NCBI RefSeq assembly: GCF_030486405.1
Contig: NZ_CP129613.1
Coordinates: 3,038,001 to 3,102,000 of the forward strand
Length of the DNA: 64,000 bases
Origin: Mycolicibacterium sp. HK-90
GTDB lineage: Bacteria; Actinomycetota; Actinomycetes; Mycobacteriales; Mycobacteriaceae
Reading direction: 5' to 3'
The first letter of the stretch is position 1. The number at the start of each line of letters is the position of its first letter. Shown piece after piece: positions 40,526 to 50,277 of this stretch. The position numbers were made by a program, and so were the translations under genes. The notes beneath the pieces were generated by a model. It was not told the origin of the DNA, did no database searches, and worked only from the letters and a program-made list of their open reading frames with translations.

Positions 40526-41254
40526 GTGACTGATGAATCGTCAGGCCCGGCGCAGCCGGTGACCGACGCAACCGGGGACGGCAGATCGTCCTCCGCACCC
40601 CGGCGGCGCCTGCGCCTGCTGCTCGCTGTCGCGGCAGTGGTGCTGTTCGTCGACGTGGTGACCAAGGTGCTCGCGGTGCGACTGCTGACACCCGGCCAGC
40701 CGGTGTCGATCATCGGCGACACCGTCACCTGGACACTGGTGCGCAACTCCGGTGCGGCCTTCTCGATGGCGACCGGATACACCTGGGTGCTGACGCTCAT
40801 CGCGACCGGCGTGGTGATCGGGATCGTCTGGATGGGCCGTCGGCTGGTCTCTCCGTGGTGGGCGATCGGCCTGGGCATGATCCTGGGCGGTGCCACCGGA
40901 AACCTCATCGACCGCTTCTTCCGCGCGCCCGGGCCGCTGCGCGGTCATGTTGTCGACTTCTTCTCGGTCGGTTGGTGGCCGGTGTTCAACGTGGCCGATC
41001 CCGCGGTGGTGGGCGGCGCGATCCTGTTGGTGGCGTTGTCGTTGTTCGGCTTCGACTTCGATACCGTCGGTCGGCGCCAGCCCGACAAGCCCGCGGACGG
41101 GGACGGGCAGCGGCAACCGGAAACGCCGGAGGACACCGATGCCGAGGCGGATTCCGCGGCAGACGCCGCCGCTGCCGAGGACCCGTCCCACACGGACCCG
41201 GCGCCCCCTGCCGACGAGTCGAGCAAGGTCGGTCGCCAGGCCGAGACGTCATAG
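40526..41254 (+). CDS. lspA: Lipoprotein signal peptidase (signal peptidase II)
   Basis: A 242-residue protein with four transmembrane helices and the family motifs [16 protein letters not shown] and VFNVADPAV, the last two carrying the catalytic aspartates. It cleaves prolipoprotein signal peptides. GGGGGA precedes the GTG start. The C-terminal about 65 residues are acidic, Ala/Asp/Pro-rich and probably disordered. The stop codon overlaps the start of the pseudouridine synthase gene. Confidence 0.95.
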   Translation: MTDESSGPAQPVTDATGDGRSSSAPRRRLRLLLAVAAVVLFVDVVTKVLAVRLLTPGQPVSIIGDTVTWTLVRNSGAAFSMATGYTWVLTLIATGVVIGIVWMGRRLVSPWWAIGLGMILGGATGNLIDRFFRAPGPLRGHVVDFFSVGWWPVFNVADPAVVGGAILLVALSLFGFDFDTVGRRQPDKPADGDGQRQPETPEDTDAEADSAADAAAAEDPSHTDPAPPADESSKVGRQAETS

Positions 41255-42177
41255 TGACGACCCGGTCGATGCCGGTGCCGGAGGGCCTGGCCGGAATGCG
41301 CGTCGACGCCGGGCTGGCCCGGCTGCTCGGGCTGTCGCGCACGGCGGTGGCTGCCATGGCGGAGGGCGGCGGCGTCGACATCGACGGCGTTCCGGCAGCG
41401 AAGTCGGACAAACTCGTCGCCGGGGCCTGGCTGGAGGTCCGGCTGCCGGAGGCGCCCGCCCCGGTCGAGAACACCCCGGTCGACATCGAGGGCATGGGAA
41501 TCCTCTACTCCGACGACGACATCGTGGCGGTGGACAAGCCGCCGGGAGTGGCCGCCCACGCGACCGTCGGCTGGCATGGCCCGACGGTGTTGGGCGGGCT
41601 GGCCGCGGCCGGGTTCCGGATCAGCACCTCGGGTATCCACGAACGCCAGGGCATCGTGCACCGCCTCGACGTCGGCACGTCCGGCGTGATGGTGGTGGCC
41701 CTGTCCGAGCGGGCGTACACGGTGCTGAAGCGGGCGTTCAAGCAGCGCACCGTGGACAAGCGCTATCACGCCCTCGTGCAGGGGCACCCCGACCCGTCGA
41801 GCGGAACCATCGATGCCCCGATCGGCCGGCACCGGGGTCACGACTGGAAATTCGCGGTCGTGGACGGCGGCCGGCACAGCATCACCCATTACGACACGCT
41901 TGAGGCGTTCCAGGCCGCGAGCCTGCTCGACATCGAGCTGGAGACCGGCCGGACGCATCAGATCCGGGTGCACTTCGCTGCCCTGCACCATCCGTGCTGT
42001 GGAGACATGACCTACGGGGCGGACCCGACCCTGGCGAAAAAGCTTGGGCTGGAACGCCAATGGCTGCATGCCCGGTCGCTGGCCTTTGCCCATCCCGCGG
42101 ACGGCAGGCGTATCGAGATCACCAGTCCGTACCCGGCTGACCTGCAGGCCGCCCTCGACGTGCTGCGCCGCCACTAG
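41254..42177 (+). CDS. RluD-type pseudouridine synthase (Rv1540-like)
   Basis: A 307-residue protein with an N-terminal S4 domain (about 15-70) and a pseudouridine synthase domain carrying [17 protein letters not shown], where the Asp is catalytic, and [13 protein letters not shown]. It probably modifies 23S rRNA. The GTG start overlaps the lspA TAG; an ATG five codons on is an alternative. It forms an operon with lspA and probably with the transporter gene three bases downstream. Confidence 0.92.
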   Translation: MTTRSMPVPEGLAGMRVDAGLARLLGLSRTAVAAMAEGGGVDIDGVPAAKSDKLVAGAWLEVRLPEAPAPVENTPVDIEGMGILYSDDDIVAVDKPPGVAAHATVGWHGPTVLGGLAAAGFRISTSGIHERQGIVHRLDVGTSGVMVVALSERAYTVLKRAFKQRTVDKRYHALVQGHPDPSSGTIDAPIGRHRGHDWKFAVVDGGRHSITHYDTLEAFQAASLLDIELETGRTHQIRVHFAALHHPCCGDMTYGADPTLAKKLGLERQWLHARSLAFAHPADGRRIEITSPYPADLQAALDVLRRH

Positions 42178-42179
42178 CC

Positions 42180-43118
42180 GTGCCACCTCAGCAGCGAACC
42201 GACCCGGGGCGCTCGGGGGTGCTGTACGGAGCGGGGGCCTACATCTGGTGGGGGTTGTGTCCGGGGTTCTTCCTGTTGTTGCTCCCTGCGGGTGCGCTGG
42301 AGGTGCTGGCCCACCGCATCGTGTGGAGTGCGTTGTTCCTGCTGCTGGTGCTGGCCGCGGCCCGCAGACTGGGTGACCTGCGCCGGTTGACGCCGCGGAC
42401 CTGGCTGCAATTGCTGGCCGCCTCCGCCCTGATCGCGCTCAACTGGGGGACCTACATCTACGCCGTCACGACCGGTCATGTCGTGGACGCCGCCCTCGGT
42501 TACTTCATCAACCCCCTGGTCAGCGTGGTGCTGGGGGTGCTGGTGTTTCGTGAGCGGGTCAACCGATGGCAGGCGGTCGCGTTGGCGCTCGCGGTCGTCG
42601 CGGTGGCGATCCTGACCGTCGAACTGGGCGCGCCGCCCTACATCGCGGTGACCCTCGCGCTGTCCTTCGGGGTGTACGGCCTGGTGAAGAAGGTGGTACC
42701 GGCCGACCCACGGGTGAGCGTGGCCACAGAGACATTGCTGGCCTTTCCGCTCGCCGCTGGTTACCTCATCGCGCTGGAGGTTATGGACCGCGGCAACTTC
42801 CTCGACGACGGGCCGTGGCATGCGGTGCTGCTGCTGTTGGCCGGTCCGGTCACCGCGGTGCCGCTGCTGCTGTTCGCCGCGGCCGCACAGCGGCTGCCGA
42901 TGGTGACGCTCGGCCTGCTGTTCTATCTGAATCCCGGACTGCAGATGGCCTGGGGCGTGTTCATCGGTCACGAGCCGATGCCGCCGGGCCGCTGGATCGG
43001 GTTCGCTCTGATCTGGGTGGCGCTGGTGATCATGACCCTCGGCGCTTTGCGCAAGAAACCGGCCGATCTGTCGGCCGACATTGTCGATCAGGTGGAACCG
43101 GAATCGTCATCACGGTGA
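42180..43118 (+). CDS. RarD/EamA-family transporter
   Basis: A 312-residue protein with about ten hydrophobic segments forming two EamA repeats. The signature LNWGTYIYAVTTGHVVDAAL followed by GYFINPLVSVVLG is typical of the RarD (chloramphenicol-sensitivity) subgroup. The substrate is unknown; exporters of amino acids or metabolites are common in the superfamily. GTG start immediately after the pseudouridine synthase gene. Confidence 0.88.
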   Translation: MPPQQRTDPGRSGVLYGAGAYIWWGLCPGFFLLLLPAGALEVLAHRIVWSALFLLLVLAAARRLGDLRRLTPRTWLQLLAASALIALNWGTYIYAVTTGHVVDAALGYFINPLVSVVLGVLVFRERVNRWQAVALALAVVAVAILTVELGAPPYIAVTLALSFGVYGLVKKVVPADPRVSVATETLLAFPLAAGYLIALEVMDRGNFLDDGPWHAVLLLLAGPVTAVPLLLFAAAAQRLPMVTLGLLFYLNPGLQMAWGVFIGHEPMPPGRWIGFALIWVALVIMTLGALRKKPADLSADIVDQVEPESSSR

Positions 43119-43147
43119 CAGGCTGAATCCGAGACCGGGAGGACACC

Positions 43148-43525
43148 ATGCAGTACTGCCTACTGATGCACTACCAGGAAGGGCCGGACGCGGGCCTGAC
43201 CGACGAGGACATGAAACCCGCGCAGGCGGCTTTCGCCCGGTATGCCGACGACTTGGACGCGGCCGGTGTCCTGATCGGTACCCAGGTACTCCAATCGTCC
43301 TCGGCGACAACGACGTACACCGCACGCACCGGCACCGCGGAAATCCAGGACGGGCCATTTGCCGACACGAGGGAACGGCTGGGCGGGGTCTTCGTCATCG
43401 ACGTGCCCGATCTCGACGCGGCGCTGGCGTGGGCCGAGAAGTGTCCCGCTGCGGCCTGGGGATCGATCGAGATCCGACCGGTGGCGGTGACCTACCGCCG
43501 CGGCCGGGGCTGGTACACGCCCTGA
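43148..43525 (+). CDS. DGPF/YCII-domain protein
   Basis: A 125-residue protein with the YCII/DGPF fold. It begins MQYCLLMHYQEG and carries the signature IQDGPFADTRERLGGVFV, then DLDAALAWAEKCPAA. DGPF proteins are the hallmark partners of ECF42 sigma factors, which matches the next gene. An enzymatic role is suspected for YCII proteins but is unproven here. GGAGG precedes the ATG. It overlaps or abuts the sigma-factor frame. Confidence 0.87.
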   Translation: MQYCLLMHYQEGPDAGLTDEDMKPAQAAFARYADDLDAAGVLIGTQVLQSSSATTTYTARTGTAEIQDGPFADTRERLGGVFVIDVPDLDAALAWAEKCPAAAWGSIEIRPVAVTYRRGRGWYTP

Positions 43526-44760
43526 ACACCCAGGCCGGGGAGCGGCTGGCGCTGGTGGTCGGCCGGTCATACGGCCGACTGCTGGCACTGCTGGCCGCAC
43601 CGGCCCGCGACATCGCCGCCGCCGAGGACGCGCTGGCGGACGCGATCGAGCGGGCCTTGCAGCGTTGGCCGCTCGACGGCGTCCCGGCCAATCCCGAAGC
43701 ATGGTTGCTGACCGTGGCTCGCAATCGGTTGCGCGACATGTGGAAATCGCCGGCCCACCGGCTGACCGGGCCTCTGGCCGACGACCACGATGCCGCTGTG
43801 GAGCTGACCGAGCCCGAAGAGATCCCCGACCGTCGGCTGGAGCTCATGCTCGTGTGTGCCCACCCGGCCATCGCCGCCGACATCCGTGCCCCGTTGATGT
43901 TGCAGACGGTGCTGGGAGTGGACGCTGCCGCCATCGCCGCGGCGTTCGCCGTCGCCCCGGCGACCATGGCGCAGCGGCTGGTGCGGGCCAAGAAGCGAAT
44001 TCGTGACGCGGGTGTCCCCTTCGCGCTGCCTGAACGTGCCGACCTGACACCGCGGCTGCGCGAGGTGCTCGAGGCGGTCTACGGCGCCTATTCGATCGAC
44101 TGGCTGTCGGTGCCGGAGGGCACGACCGTCGACTCGCTGTCCTCGGAGGCCCTGCACCTGGCGATGGTGCTGGTCGAGTTGCTGCCCGACGAGCCCGAGG
44201 TACTGGGCCTGGCCGCGCTGTTGTGCCTGTGCGAGGCCCGGCGCCCGGCGCGTCTCGACCCCGCAGGCAACTTCGTCGCGCTGGACGAGCAGGACCGGGA
44301 CCGGTGGGACGCCGAGTTGTACGCGCGATCCGAACGTCTGCTGGCCGGCGCGCACCGCTTCGGACGTCCGGGCCGGTTCCAGTACGAGGCGGCGATCCAG
44401 TCCGCCCACTGCACCCCTGATGTCGACCGGAACGCGCTGCGCAAGCTGTACCGGGCGTTGATGCGGGTGGGGCCGTCGCTGGGTGCCGCGGTGGCACTGG
44501 CCGCACTGGACGGCGAAATCGACGGTCCCGACGCGGGATTGCGCGCCCTCGACACGATCGCGGATCGCTCGATCGATACGTTTCAGCCGGCGTGGGTCAC
44601 CCGCGGTCACCTGCTCGCCACCGCCGGCCGGGTCGACGAGGCAGCGGCTTCCTACCGCCGAGCAGTCGAGTTGACGGCCGACAGCGCGGTGCGCGCGTAC
44701 CTGAGTGGCCGCTTGAACGCGCTGCGGTCGTCCGGGGGTGCCGAACCCGAGCCGGAGTGA
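43441..44760 (+). CDS. ECF42-type RNA polymerase sigma factor with C-terminal TPR-like extension
   Basis: About 415-440 residues depending on start. The region 2-like part is in AAAEDALADAIERAL and NPEAWLLTVARNRLRD. The region 4 part includes RRLELMLVCAHPAI and VAPATMAQRLVRAKKRI. The long C-terminal helical repeat region (about the last 240 residues) is typical of ECF42 and is thought to replace an anti-sigma factor. Start is uncertain: GTG 43441 overlaps the DGPF gene by 85 bases; a CTG at 43522 overlapping its TGA stop is closer to where family similarity begins. No anti-sigma gene is nearby. Confidence 0.8.
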   Translation: MSRCGLGIDRDPTGGGDLPPRPGLVHALNTQAGERLALVVGRSYGRLLALLAAPARDIAAAEDALADAIERALQRWPLDGVPANPEAWLLTVARNRLRDMWKSPAHRLTGPLADDHDAAVELTEPEEIPDRRLELMLVCAHPAIAADIRAPLMLQTVLGVDAAAIAAAFAVAPATMAQRLVRAKKRIRDAGVPFALPERADLTPRLREVLEAVYGAYSIDWLSVPEGTTVDSLSSEALHLAMVLVELLPDEPEVLGLAALLCLCEARRPARLDPAGNFVALDEQDRDRWDAELYARSERLLAGAHRFGRPGRFQYEAAIQSAHCTPDVDRNALRKLYRALMRVGPSLGAAVALAALDGEIDGPDAGLRALDTIADRSIDTFQPAWVTRGHLLATAGRVDEAAASYRRAVELTADSAVRAYLSGRLNALRSSGGAEPEPE

Positions 44761-44828
44761 CGGGGGAGGGACGGCGACCGCCGGGGATCAACTCGGCCGG
44801 GAATGGCGCAGTGGCGCCACGCTCCTGG

Positions 44829-44880
44829 TATTCCATTTGCGGATGCCGCCTTTGACGGCCATATGGCAATGGAATAGTGT
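44829..44880. promoter_or_regulatory. Operator-like repeats and leaderless -10 of the TetR gene
   Basis: Perfect nine-base arms TATTCCATT (44829-44837) and AATGGAATA (44868-44876) enclose a second palindrome GCCATATGGC (44858-44867). The right arm runs into TAGTGT (44875-44880), a -10 box seven bases before the ATG at 44888. Binding here would block the promoter, so autorepression is likely. Confidence 0.55.
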
Positions 44881-44887
44881 TTGCTAG

Positions 44888-45535
44888 ATGACTCCGCGTG
44901 GTAGGCCTCGGGGCGGCGGTCGAGGGCCGGGCAGGCCGGTCGGCGCCGATGCCGCGCAAACCCGCGAACGCATCGTGCGAGCGGCCTACGAGGTCATCAA
45001 CGAGCACGGTTACGCAGCGACGACATTCCAGGAGGTCGCCAAGCGGAGCGGTTTGAGCCGGCCAACTCTGAACTATTACTTCGCCACGCGGGAAGATCTG
45101 TACGGCGCGCTGCTCAAGCAGGCGCACGATGTCGTGACCAGGTGCATCGACGTGGCGAAACAGCATGAGGGAACGCTGGATCAGCTACGTGCGTACATCG
45201 ACGCCGTGGTTGCGGTCTGGGATCGGGACCGCGCGGTGGTGGGATTTCTCGTCAACGCCCGACTGGAGGCATGCCGCCATCCCGGCCTGCCTGCCGCGAC
45301 CGTCGCCGCCACTCGCGGGTTTCTCGACGAGGTGGTGACCGAGGCGATCGCCCGGCGGGAGTTGCCGCCGCACACCGAGCCGGCGGCCCTGGCCGAACTG
45401 CTGCACGCGATGCTGTGGGGGATCGGTGCGTACACCGGTTGGCAACGCCGCGCGGTCGATCTTCCTGGAATAGCTAAGCAACTGCACAAGGTGATAGGAA
45501 GCGGGTTGCTGCCGGATGCCGAATGTGAGGTCTGA
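44888..45535 (+). CDS. TetR-family transcriptional regulator
   Basis: A 215-residue protein with a basic Gly/Arg/Pro-rich N-terminal tail and a TetR DNA-binding domain (about 27-75; TTFQEVAKRSGLSRPTLNYYF). An all-helical ligand domain follows, with no identifiable ligand. The ATG fits a leaderless -10. It is co-directional with dnaE1, but dnaE1 has its own promoter, so the target is likely its own gene and loci outside the window. Confidence 0.87.
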   Translation: MTPRGRPRGGGRGPGRPVGADAAQTRERIVRAAYEVINEHGYAATTFQEVAKRSGLSRPTLNYYFATREDLYGALLKQAHDVVTRCIDVAKQHEGTLDQLRAYIDAVVAVWDRDRAVVGFLVNARLEACRHPGLPAATVAATRGFLDEVVTEAIARRELPPHTEPAALAELLHAMLWGIGAYTGWQRRAVDLPGIAKQLHKVIGSGLLPDAECEV

Positions 45536-45589
45536 CCTCTCGGCGGAGACACGCTTGGCGACACGCGCGGCGGTGTCGGTGGGGCGCAA

Positions 45590-45595
45590 TAGACT
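45590..45595 (+). promoter_or_regulatory. Candidate -10 element for dnaE1
   Basis: TAGACT ends nine bases before the ATG at 45605. The transcript would have a leader of at most two or three bases. Confidence 0.45.
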
Positions 45596-45604
45596 GACAC
45601 TCCT

Positions 45605-48600
45605 ATGAGCGGTTCATCATCGGGTTCCTCAGGATCTTTTGTTCACCTGCACAACCACACCGAGTACTCGATGCTGGACGGCGCCGCGAAGATCACCCCG
45701 ATGCTGGCCGAGGCGCAGCGGCTGGGCATGCCGGCCATCGGCATGACCGACCACGGCAACATGTTCGGTGCCAGCGAGTTCTACAACTCGGCGACCAAGG
45801 CCGGCATCAAACCGATCATCGGTATCGAGGCGTACATCGCGCCCGCCTCCCGGTTCGAGACCAAGCGGGTCCAGTGGGGTGACCCGAGCCAGAAGGGCGA
45901 TGACGTCTCGGGCAGCGGCGCCTACACCCACATGACGATGGTCGCCGAGAACGCGACCGGTCTGCGCAACCTGTTCAAACTGTCCTCGCTGGCCTCCTTC
46001 GAGGGCCAGCTCGGCAAGTGGTCGCGCATGGACGCCGAGATCATCGCCGAACATGCCGAGGGCATCATCGCGACCACCGGCTGCCCGTCGGGTGAGGTGC
46101 AGACCAGGCTTCGGCTGGGGCACCGGCAGGAGGCTCTGGAGGCAGCCGCCAAATGGCGCGAGATCTTCGGCCCCGAGAATTTCTTCCTTGAGTTGATGGA
46201 CCATGGGCTCGACATCGAGCGTCGGGTGCGCGAGGGCCTGCTGGAGATCGGGCAGAAGCTCAACATTCCGCCGTTGGCCACCAACGATTGTCATTACGTG
46301 ACGCGTGATGCCTCACAGAACCACGAAGCCCTGCTGTGCATCCAGACCGGCAAGACCCTGTCGGACCCGAACCGCTTCAAGTTCGACGGCGACGGCTACT
46401 ACCTCAAATCGGCCGAGGAGATGCGCGCCCTGTGGGATTCGCAGGTGCCGGGCGCGTGTGATTCCACCGTCCTGATCGGCGAGCGCGTGCAGTCCTACGC
46501 CGACGTCTGGACGCCCACCGACCGCATGCCGGTGTTCCCGGTCCCCGACGGCCACGACCAGAACTCATGGCTGACCCATGAGGTGCAGGCCGGGCTCGAG
46601 CGCCGGTTCCGCGGCGCGGCCGTGCCCACCGAGTACACCGACCGGGCGGCCTACGAGATCAAGGTCATCTGCGAGAAGGGTTTTCCGTCCTACTTCCTGA
46701 TCGTGGCCGATCTGATCAACTACGCGCGTTCGGTCGGGATCCGGGTTGGGCCGGGCCGTGGATCGGCGGCCGGGTCGCTGGTGGCCTACGCGCTGGGCAT
46801 CACCAACATCGACCCCATCCCGCACGGTCTGCTGTTCGAGCGCTTCCTCAACCCGGAACGCCCGTCGGCCCCCGATATCGACATCGACTTCGACGACCGT
46901 CGCCGCGGCGAGATGCTCCGGTACGCCGCCAACAAGTGGGGCAGCGACCGGGTGGCCCAGGTGATCACCTTCGGTACCATCAAAACCAAAGCCGCGCTGA
47001 AGGATTCGGCCCGCGTGCACTACGGCCAGCCGGGTTTCGCGATCGCCGACCGGATCACCAAGGCGCTCCCGCCGCCCATCATGGCCAAGGACATCCCGGT
47101 CTCGGGGATCACTGATCCCAACCACGAGCGGTACAAGGAAGCCGCCGAGGTTCGAGCCCTGATCGACACCGATCCGGATGTGCGGACCATCTTCGAGACC
47201 GCGCGTGGGCTGGAAGGCCTGGTCCGCAACGCCGGTGTCCACGCCTGTGCGGTGATCATGAGCTCCGAGCCGCTCATCGACGCGATCCCGCTCTGGAAGC
47301 GGCCGCAGGACGGGGCGGTCATCACCGGTTGGGACTACCCGTCGTGCGAGGCCATCGGCCTGCTGAAGATGGACTTCCTCGGCCTGCGAAACCTGACGAT
47401 CATCGGTGACTGCCTGGAGAACATCAAGGCCAACCGTGGTATCGACCTCGATCTGGACACGCTGCCGTTCGACGATCCGGCCGCCTACGAGCTCCTCGGC
47501 CGCGGCGACACATTGGGCGTGTTCCAGCTCGACGGCAGCGCGATGCGTGACCTGCTGCGGCGCATGCAGCCGACCGGATTCAACGACATCGTGGCGGTGC
47601 TCGCGCTGTACCGGCCGGGCCCGATGGGCATGAACGCCCACAACGATTACGCCGACCGCAAGAACGGCCGCCAGGCGATCAAGCCGATTCACCCCGAGCT
47701 CGAGGAACCGCTCAAGGAGATCCTGGCCGAGACCTACGGCCTGATCGTCTACCAAGAGCAGATCATGTTCATCGCCCAGAAGGTGGCCTCCTACACCATG
47801 GGTAAGGCCGACGCGCTGCGAAAGGCCATGGGCAAGAAGAAGCTTGAGGTGCTGGAAGCCGAGTACAAAGGCTTCTACGAGGGCATGACCGCCAACGGCT
47901 TCTCGGAAGGCGCGGTCAAGGCGTTGTGGGACACGATTCTCCCGTTCGCCGGTTACGCGTTCAACAAGTCGCACGCGGCCGGCTACGGCCTGGTCTCGTA
48001 CTGGACGGCCTACCTGAAGGCGAACTACCCGGCCGAGTACATGGCCGGCCTGCTCACCTCGGTCGGTGACGACAAGGACAAGGCCGCGGTCTACCTTGCC
48101 GACTGCCGCCGGCTCGGCATCACCGTGCTGCCGCCCGATGTCAACGAGTCGGTGCAGAACTTCGCCTCGGTCGGTGACGACATCCGGTTCGGTCTGGGCG
48201 CGATCCGCAACGTCGGCGCGAATGTCGTTGCCTCCCTGATCAACACCCGCACGGAGAAAGGCAAGTACGCCGACTTCTCCGACTACCTCAACAAGATCGA
48301 CATCGCGGCCTGCAACAAGAAGGTCACCGAATCGCTGGTGAAGGCGGGCGCGTTCGACTCTCTCGGCCACCCCCGCAAGGGGCTGTTCCTGGTGCACACC
48401 GACGCCGTCGACTCGGTGCTCGGCACCAAGAAGGCCGAGGCGATGGGCCAGTTCGACCTGTTCGGCGGCGGGGACGACGGTGGTGGCACGGACGCGGTGT
48501 TCACCATCAAGGTGCCCGAGGAGGAGTGGGAGGACAAGCACAAACTCGCACTCGAGCGCGAGATGCTGGGCCTGTACGTGTCCGGCCACCCGCTCAACGG

Positions 48601-49162
48601 GATTGCCCACCTGCTGGCCAACCAGGTCGACACTCAGATCCCCGCGATCCTCGACGGCGATGTCGCCAACGACGCGCAGGTGGTGGTCGGCGGCATCCTC
48701 GCCTCCGTCAACCGGCGGGTCAACAAGAACGGACTGCCCTGGGCGTCAGCGCAATTGGAGGATCTCACCGGCGGTATCGAGGTGCTGTTCTTCCCGCAGA
48801 CCTACTCACTGTTCGGCCATGAGATCGCCGACGACGTGGTGGTGCTGGTCAAGGCGAAGGTGGCGGCCCGCGATGACCGGATCTCGCTGATCGCCCATGA
48901 ACTGGTGGTGCCCGACTTCAGCAGCGCCCAGGCCGACCGTCCGCTGGCGGTCAGCCTGCCCACCCGGCAGTGCACGATCGACAAGGTCAGCGCACTCAAG
49001 CAGGTGCTGGCCAATCATCCCGGCACCGCCCAGGTTCACCTGCGGTTGATCAGTGGCGAGCGCATCACCACGCTGGAGCTGGATCAGTCGCTGCGGGTGA
49101 CACCGTCCTCGGCGCTGATGGGTGACCTCAAGGCGTTGCTCGGTCCCGGCTGCCTGGGCTAG
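45605..49162 (+). CDS. dnaE1: DNA polymerase III alpha subunit (replicative polymerase)
   Basis: An 1185-residue protein. The N-terminal PHP domain ([18 protein letters not shown]) has the metal-binding/proofreading residues kept. The palm has the catalytic aspartates in PDIDIDFDD (Asp424, Asp426, Asp428). QFDLF at 949-953 is the beta-clamp-binding motif, and OB-fold and C-terminal domains follow. It copies the chromosome with the beta clamp. The gene is full length. Its TAG stop lies inside the target duplication of the IS481 element that follows at once, so its product is unchanged but its natural 3' flank is displaced. Confidence 0.97.
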   Translation: MSGSSSGSSGSFVHLHNHTEYSMLDGAAKITPMLAEAQRLGMPAIGMTDHGNMFGASEFYNSATKAGIKPIIGIEAYIAPASRFETKRVQWGDPSQKGDDVSGSGAYTHMTMVAENATGLRNLFKLSSLASFEGQLGKWSRMDAEIIAEHAEGIIATTGCPSGEVQTRLRLGHRQEALEAAAKWREIFGPENFFLELMDHGLDIERRVREGLLEIGQKLNIPPLATNDCHYVTRDASQNHEALLCIQTGKTLSDPNRFKFDGDGYYLKSAEEMRALWDSQVPGACDSTVLIGERVQSYADVWTPTDRMPVFPVPDGHDQNSWLTHEVQAGLERRFRGAAVPTEYTDRAAYEIKVICEKGFPSYFLIVADLINYARSVGIRVGPGRGSAAGSLVAYALGITNIDPIPHGLLFERFLNPERPSAPDIDIDFDDRRRGEMLRYAANKWGSDRVAQVITFGTIKTKAALKDSARVHYGQPGFAIADRITKALPPPIMAKDIPVSGITDPNHERYKEAAEVRALIDTDPDVRTIFETARGLEGLVRNAGVHACAVIMSSEPLIDAIPLWKRPQDGAVITGWDYPSCEAIGLLKMDFLGLRNLTIIGDCLENIKANRGIDLDLDTLPFDDPAAYELLGRGDTLGVFQLDGSAMRDLLRRMQPTGFNDIVAVLALYRPGPMGMNAHNDYADRKNGRQAIKPIHPELEEPLKEILAETYGLIVYQEQIMFIAQKVASYTMGKADALRKAMGKKKLEVLEAEYKGFYEGMTANGFSEGAVKALWDTILPFAGYAFNKSHAAGYGLVSYWTAYLKANYPAEYMAGLLTSVGDDKDKAAVYLADCRRLGITVLPPDVNESVQNFASVGDDIRFGLGAIRNVGANVVASLINTRTEKGKYADFSDYLNKIDIAACNKKVTESLVKAGAFDSLGHPRKGLFLVHTDAVDSVLGTKKAEAMGQFDLFGGGDDGGGTDAVFTIKVPEEEWEDKHKLALEREMLGLYVSGHPLNGIAHLLANQVDTQIPAILDGDVANDAQVVVGGILASVNRRVNKNGLPWASAQLEDLTGGIEVLFFPQTYSLFGHEIADDVVVLVKAKVAARDDRISLIAHELVVPDFSSAQADRPLAVSLPTRQCTIDKVSALKQVLANHPGTAQVHLRLISGERITTLELDQSLRVTPSSALMGDLKALLGPGCLG

Positions 49163-49163
49163 T
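49158..49163 (+). repeat. Left copy of the IS481 target duplication GCTAGT
   Basis: The six bases GCTAGT include the dnaE1 stop codon TAG (49160-49162). The identical right copy is at 50273-50278. Confidence 0.85.
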
Positions 49164-50272
49164 TGTGATGTCCAGGAAGGTTGTTCTGTTCGATATCGGT
49201 GAGCCTGTGTGACAGGTGAAGGCCTCCGGTTGTGAAGTGGAGCTGTCGAGGAACCGCTTCACCAACCAGGAGGCCTTCGTGTCCCACGCTAACGCTGCTT
49301 TGACCCCGCGCGCTCGATTGAGGCTTGCCCAGCTCGTCGTGGAGTCGGGCTGGACCTACTCGGCCGCGGCCAAGCTGTTCATGGTCGCCCCACAAACCGC
49401 TAAGAAATGGGCCGATCGCTTCCGCGCCGAAGGGCCGGCCGGCATGGCCGACCGCAGCTCACGACCCCATATCAGCCCGAACAAGACCAGGCCCGAGGTC
49501 GTGCGCTTGATCGTGGGTCTGCGGTGGCGTCGCCGACTCGGTCCAGTGCAGATCGCCGCACGGCTTGGCATGGCGGCCTCGACCGTGCATGCCGTGCTGA
49601 GCCGCTGTCGGATCAACCGGCTCTCGCACATCGACCGAGTCACCGGCGAACCGCTACGCCGCTATGAGCACACCCATCCCGGTTCGTTGATTCACGTCGA
49701 TGTCACCAAATTCGCCAACATCCCCGACGGCGGAGGACACAAATTCCTGAGTCGGCAACAAAGCAGACACAACGCGCGCCAGACCGCTCACCGCACCGGC
49801 GAACGAGGTCCACGCTATCGCCCCAAAATCGGAATTGCGTTCGTGCACACCGTCATCGACGACCACTCACGGATGGCCTACGCCGAGATCTGCTCCGACG
49901 AAAAAGCAGCCACCGCCATCGGTGTGCTGCAACGTGCCGTGGCGTGGTTCGCCGAGCGTGGCGTCACCGTCGAACGAGTCTTGTCCGACAACGGATCGGC
50001 CTACAGGTCCTACGCCTGGCGTGACGCATGCGCCGATCTGCGCGTCACCCCGAAGCGAACCCGCCCGTACCGACCTCAAACCAACGGAAAGATCGAGCGA
50101 TTCCACCGCACTCTGGCTGACGGTTGGGCCTACTCACGGCTCTACGAGTCAACCGAACAGCGCAACGCCGCCCTACCGGGCTGGCTGCATTTCTACAATC
50201 ACCATCGAGCCCACTCCGCAATTGGAAGTCGGCCACCAGTCACCCGACTGACCAACCTCCCTGGACATCACA
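49164..50272 (+). mobile_element. IS481-family insertion sequence with 6-bp target duplication
   Basis: 1109 bp, bounded by 20-bp inverted repeats TGTGATGTCCAGGAAGGTTG (49164-49183) and the complement of TGTGATGTCCAGGGAGGTTG (50253-50272), 19 of 20 matching. It is flanked by identical GCTAGT copies. The intact transposase and the perfect duplication suggest a recent insertion. It sits precisely at the junction of convergent dnaE1 and the PPOX-like gene. Confidence 0.93.
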
Positions 50273-50277
50273 GCTAG
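49279..50277 (+). CDS. IS481-family transposase, stop codon supplied by target DNA
   Basis: 332 residues from the GTG giving SHANAALTPRARLRLAQ, five bases after AGGAGG; the frame is open upstream but lacks family similarity. An HTH (YSAAAKLFMVAPQTAKKW) is followed by the DDE core: Asp in HVDVTKF, Asp in LSDNGSAY, Glu in GKIERFHRTL. The reading frame runs through the right terminal repeat, and its TAG (50275-50277) lies in the duplicated target GCTAGT. The last Ser and the stop are therefore not encoded by the element. Confidence 0.92.
   Translation: MSHANAALTPRARLRLAQLVVESGWTYSAAAKLFMVAPQTAKKWADRFRAEGPAGMADRSSRPHISPNKTRPEVVRLIVGLRWRRRLGPVQIAARLGMAASTVHAVLSRCRINRLSHIDRVTGEPLRRYEHTHPGSLIHVDVTKFANIPDGGGHKFLSRQQSRHNARQTAHRTGERGPRYRPKIGIAFVHTVIDDHSRMAYAEICSDEKAATAIGVLQRAVAWFAERGVTVERVLSDNGSAYRSYAWRDACADLRVTPKRTRPYRPQTNGKIERFHRTLADGWAYSRLYESTEQRNAALPGWLHFYNHHRAHSAIGSRPPVTRLTNLPGHHS

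Noticed and set aside
46565..48610. 681-codon open frame antisense to dnaE1
   Set aside because: A shadow of dnaE1 codon bias. No motif or ribosome binding site.
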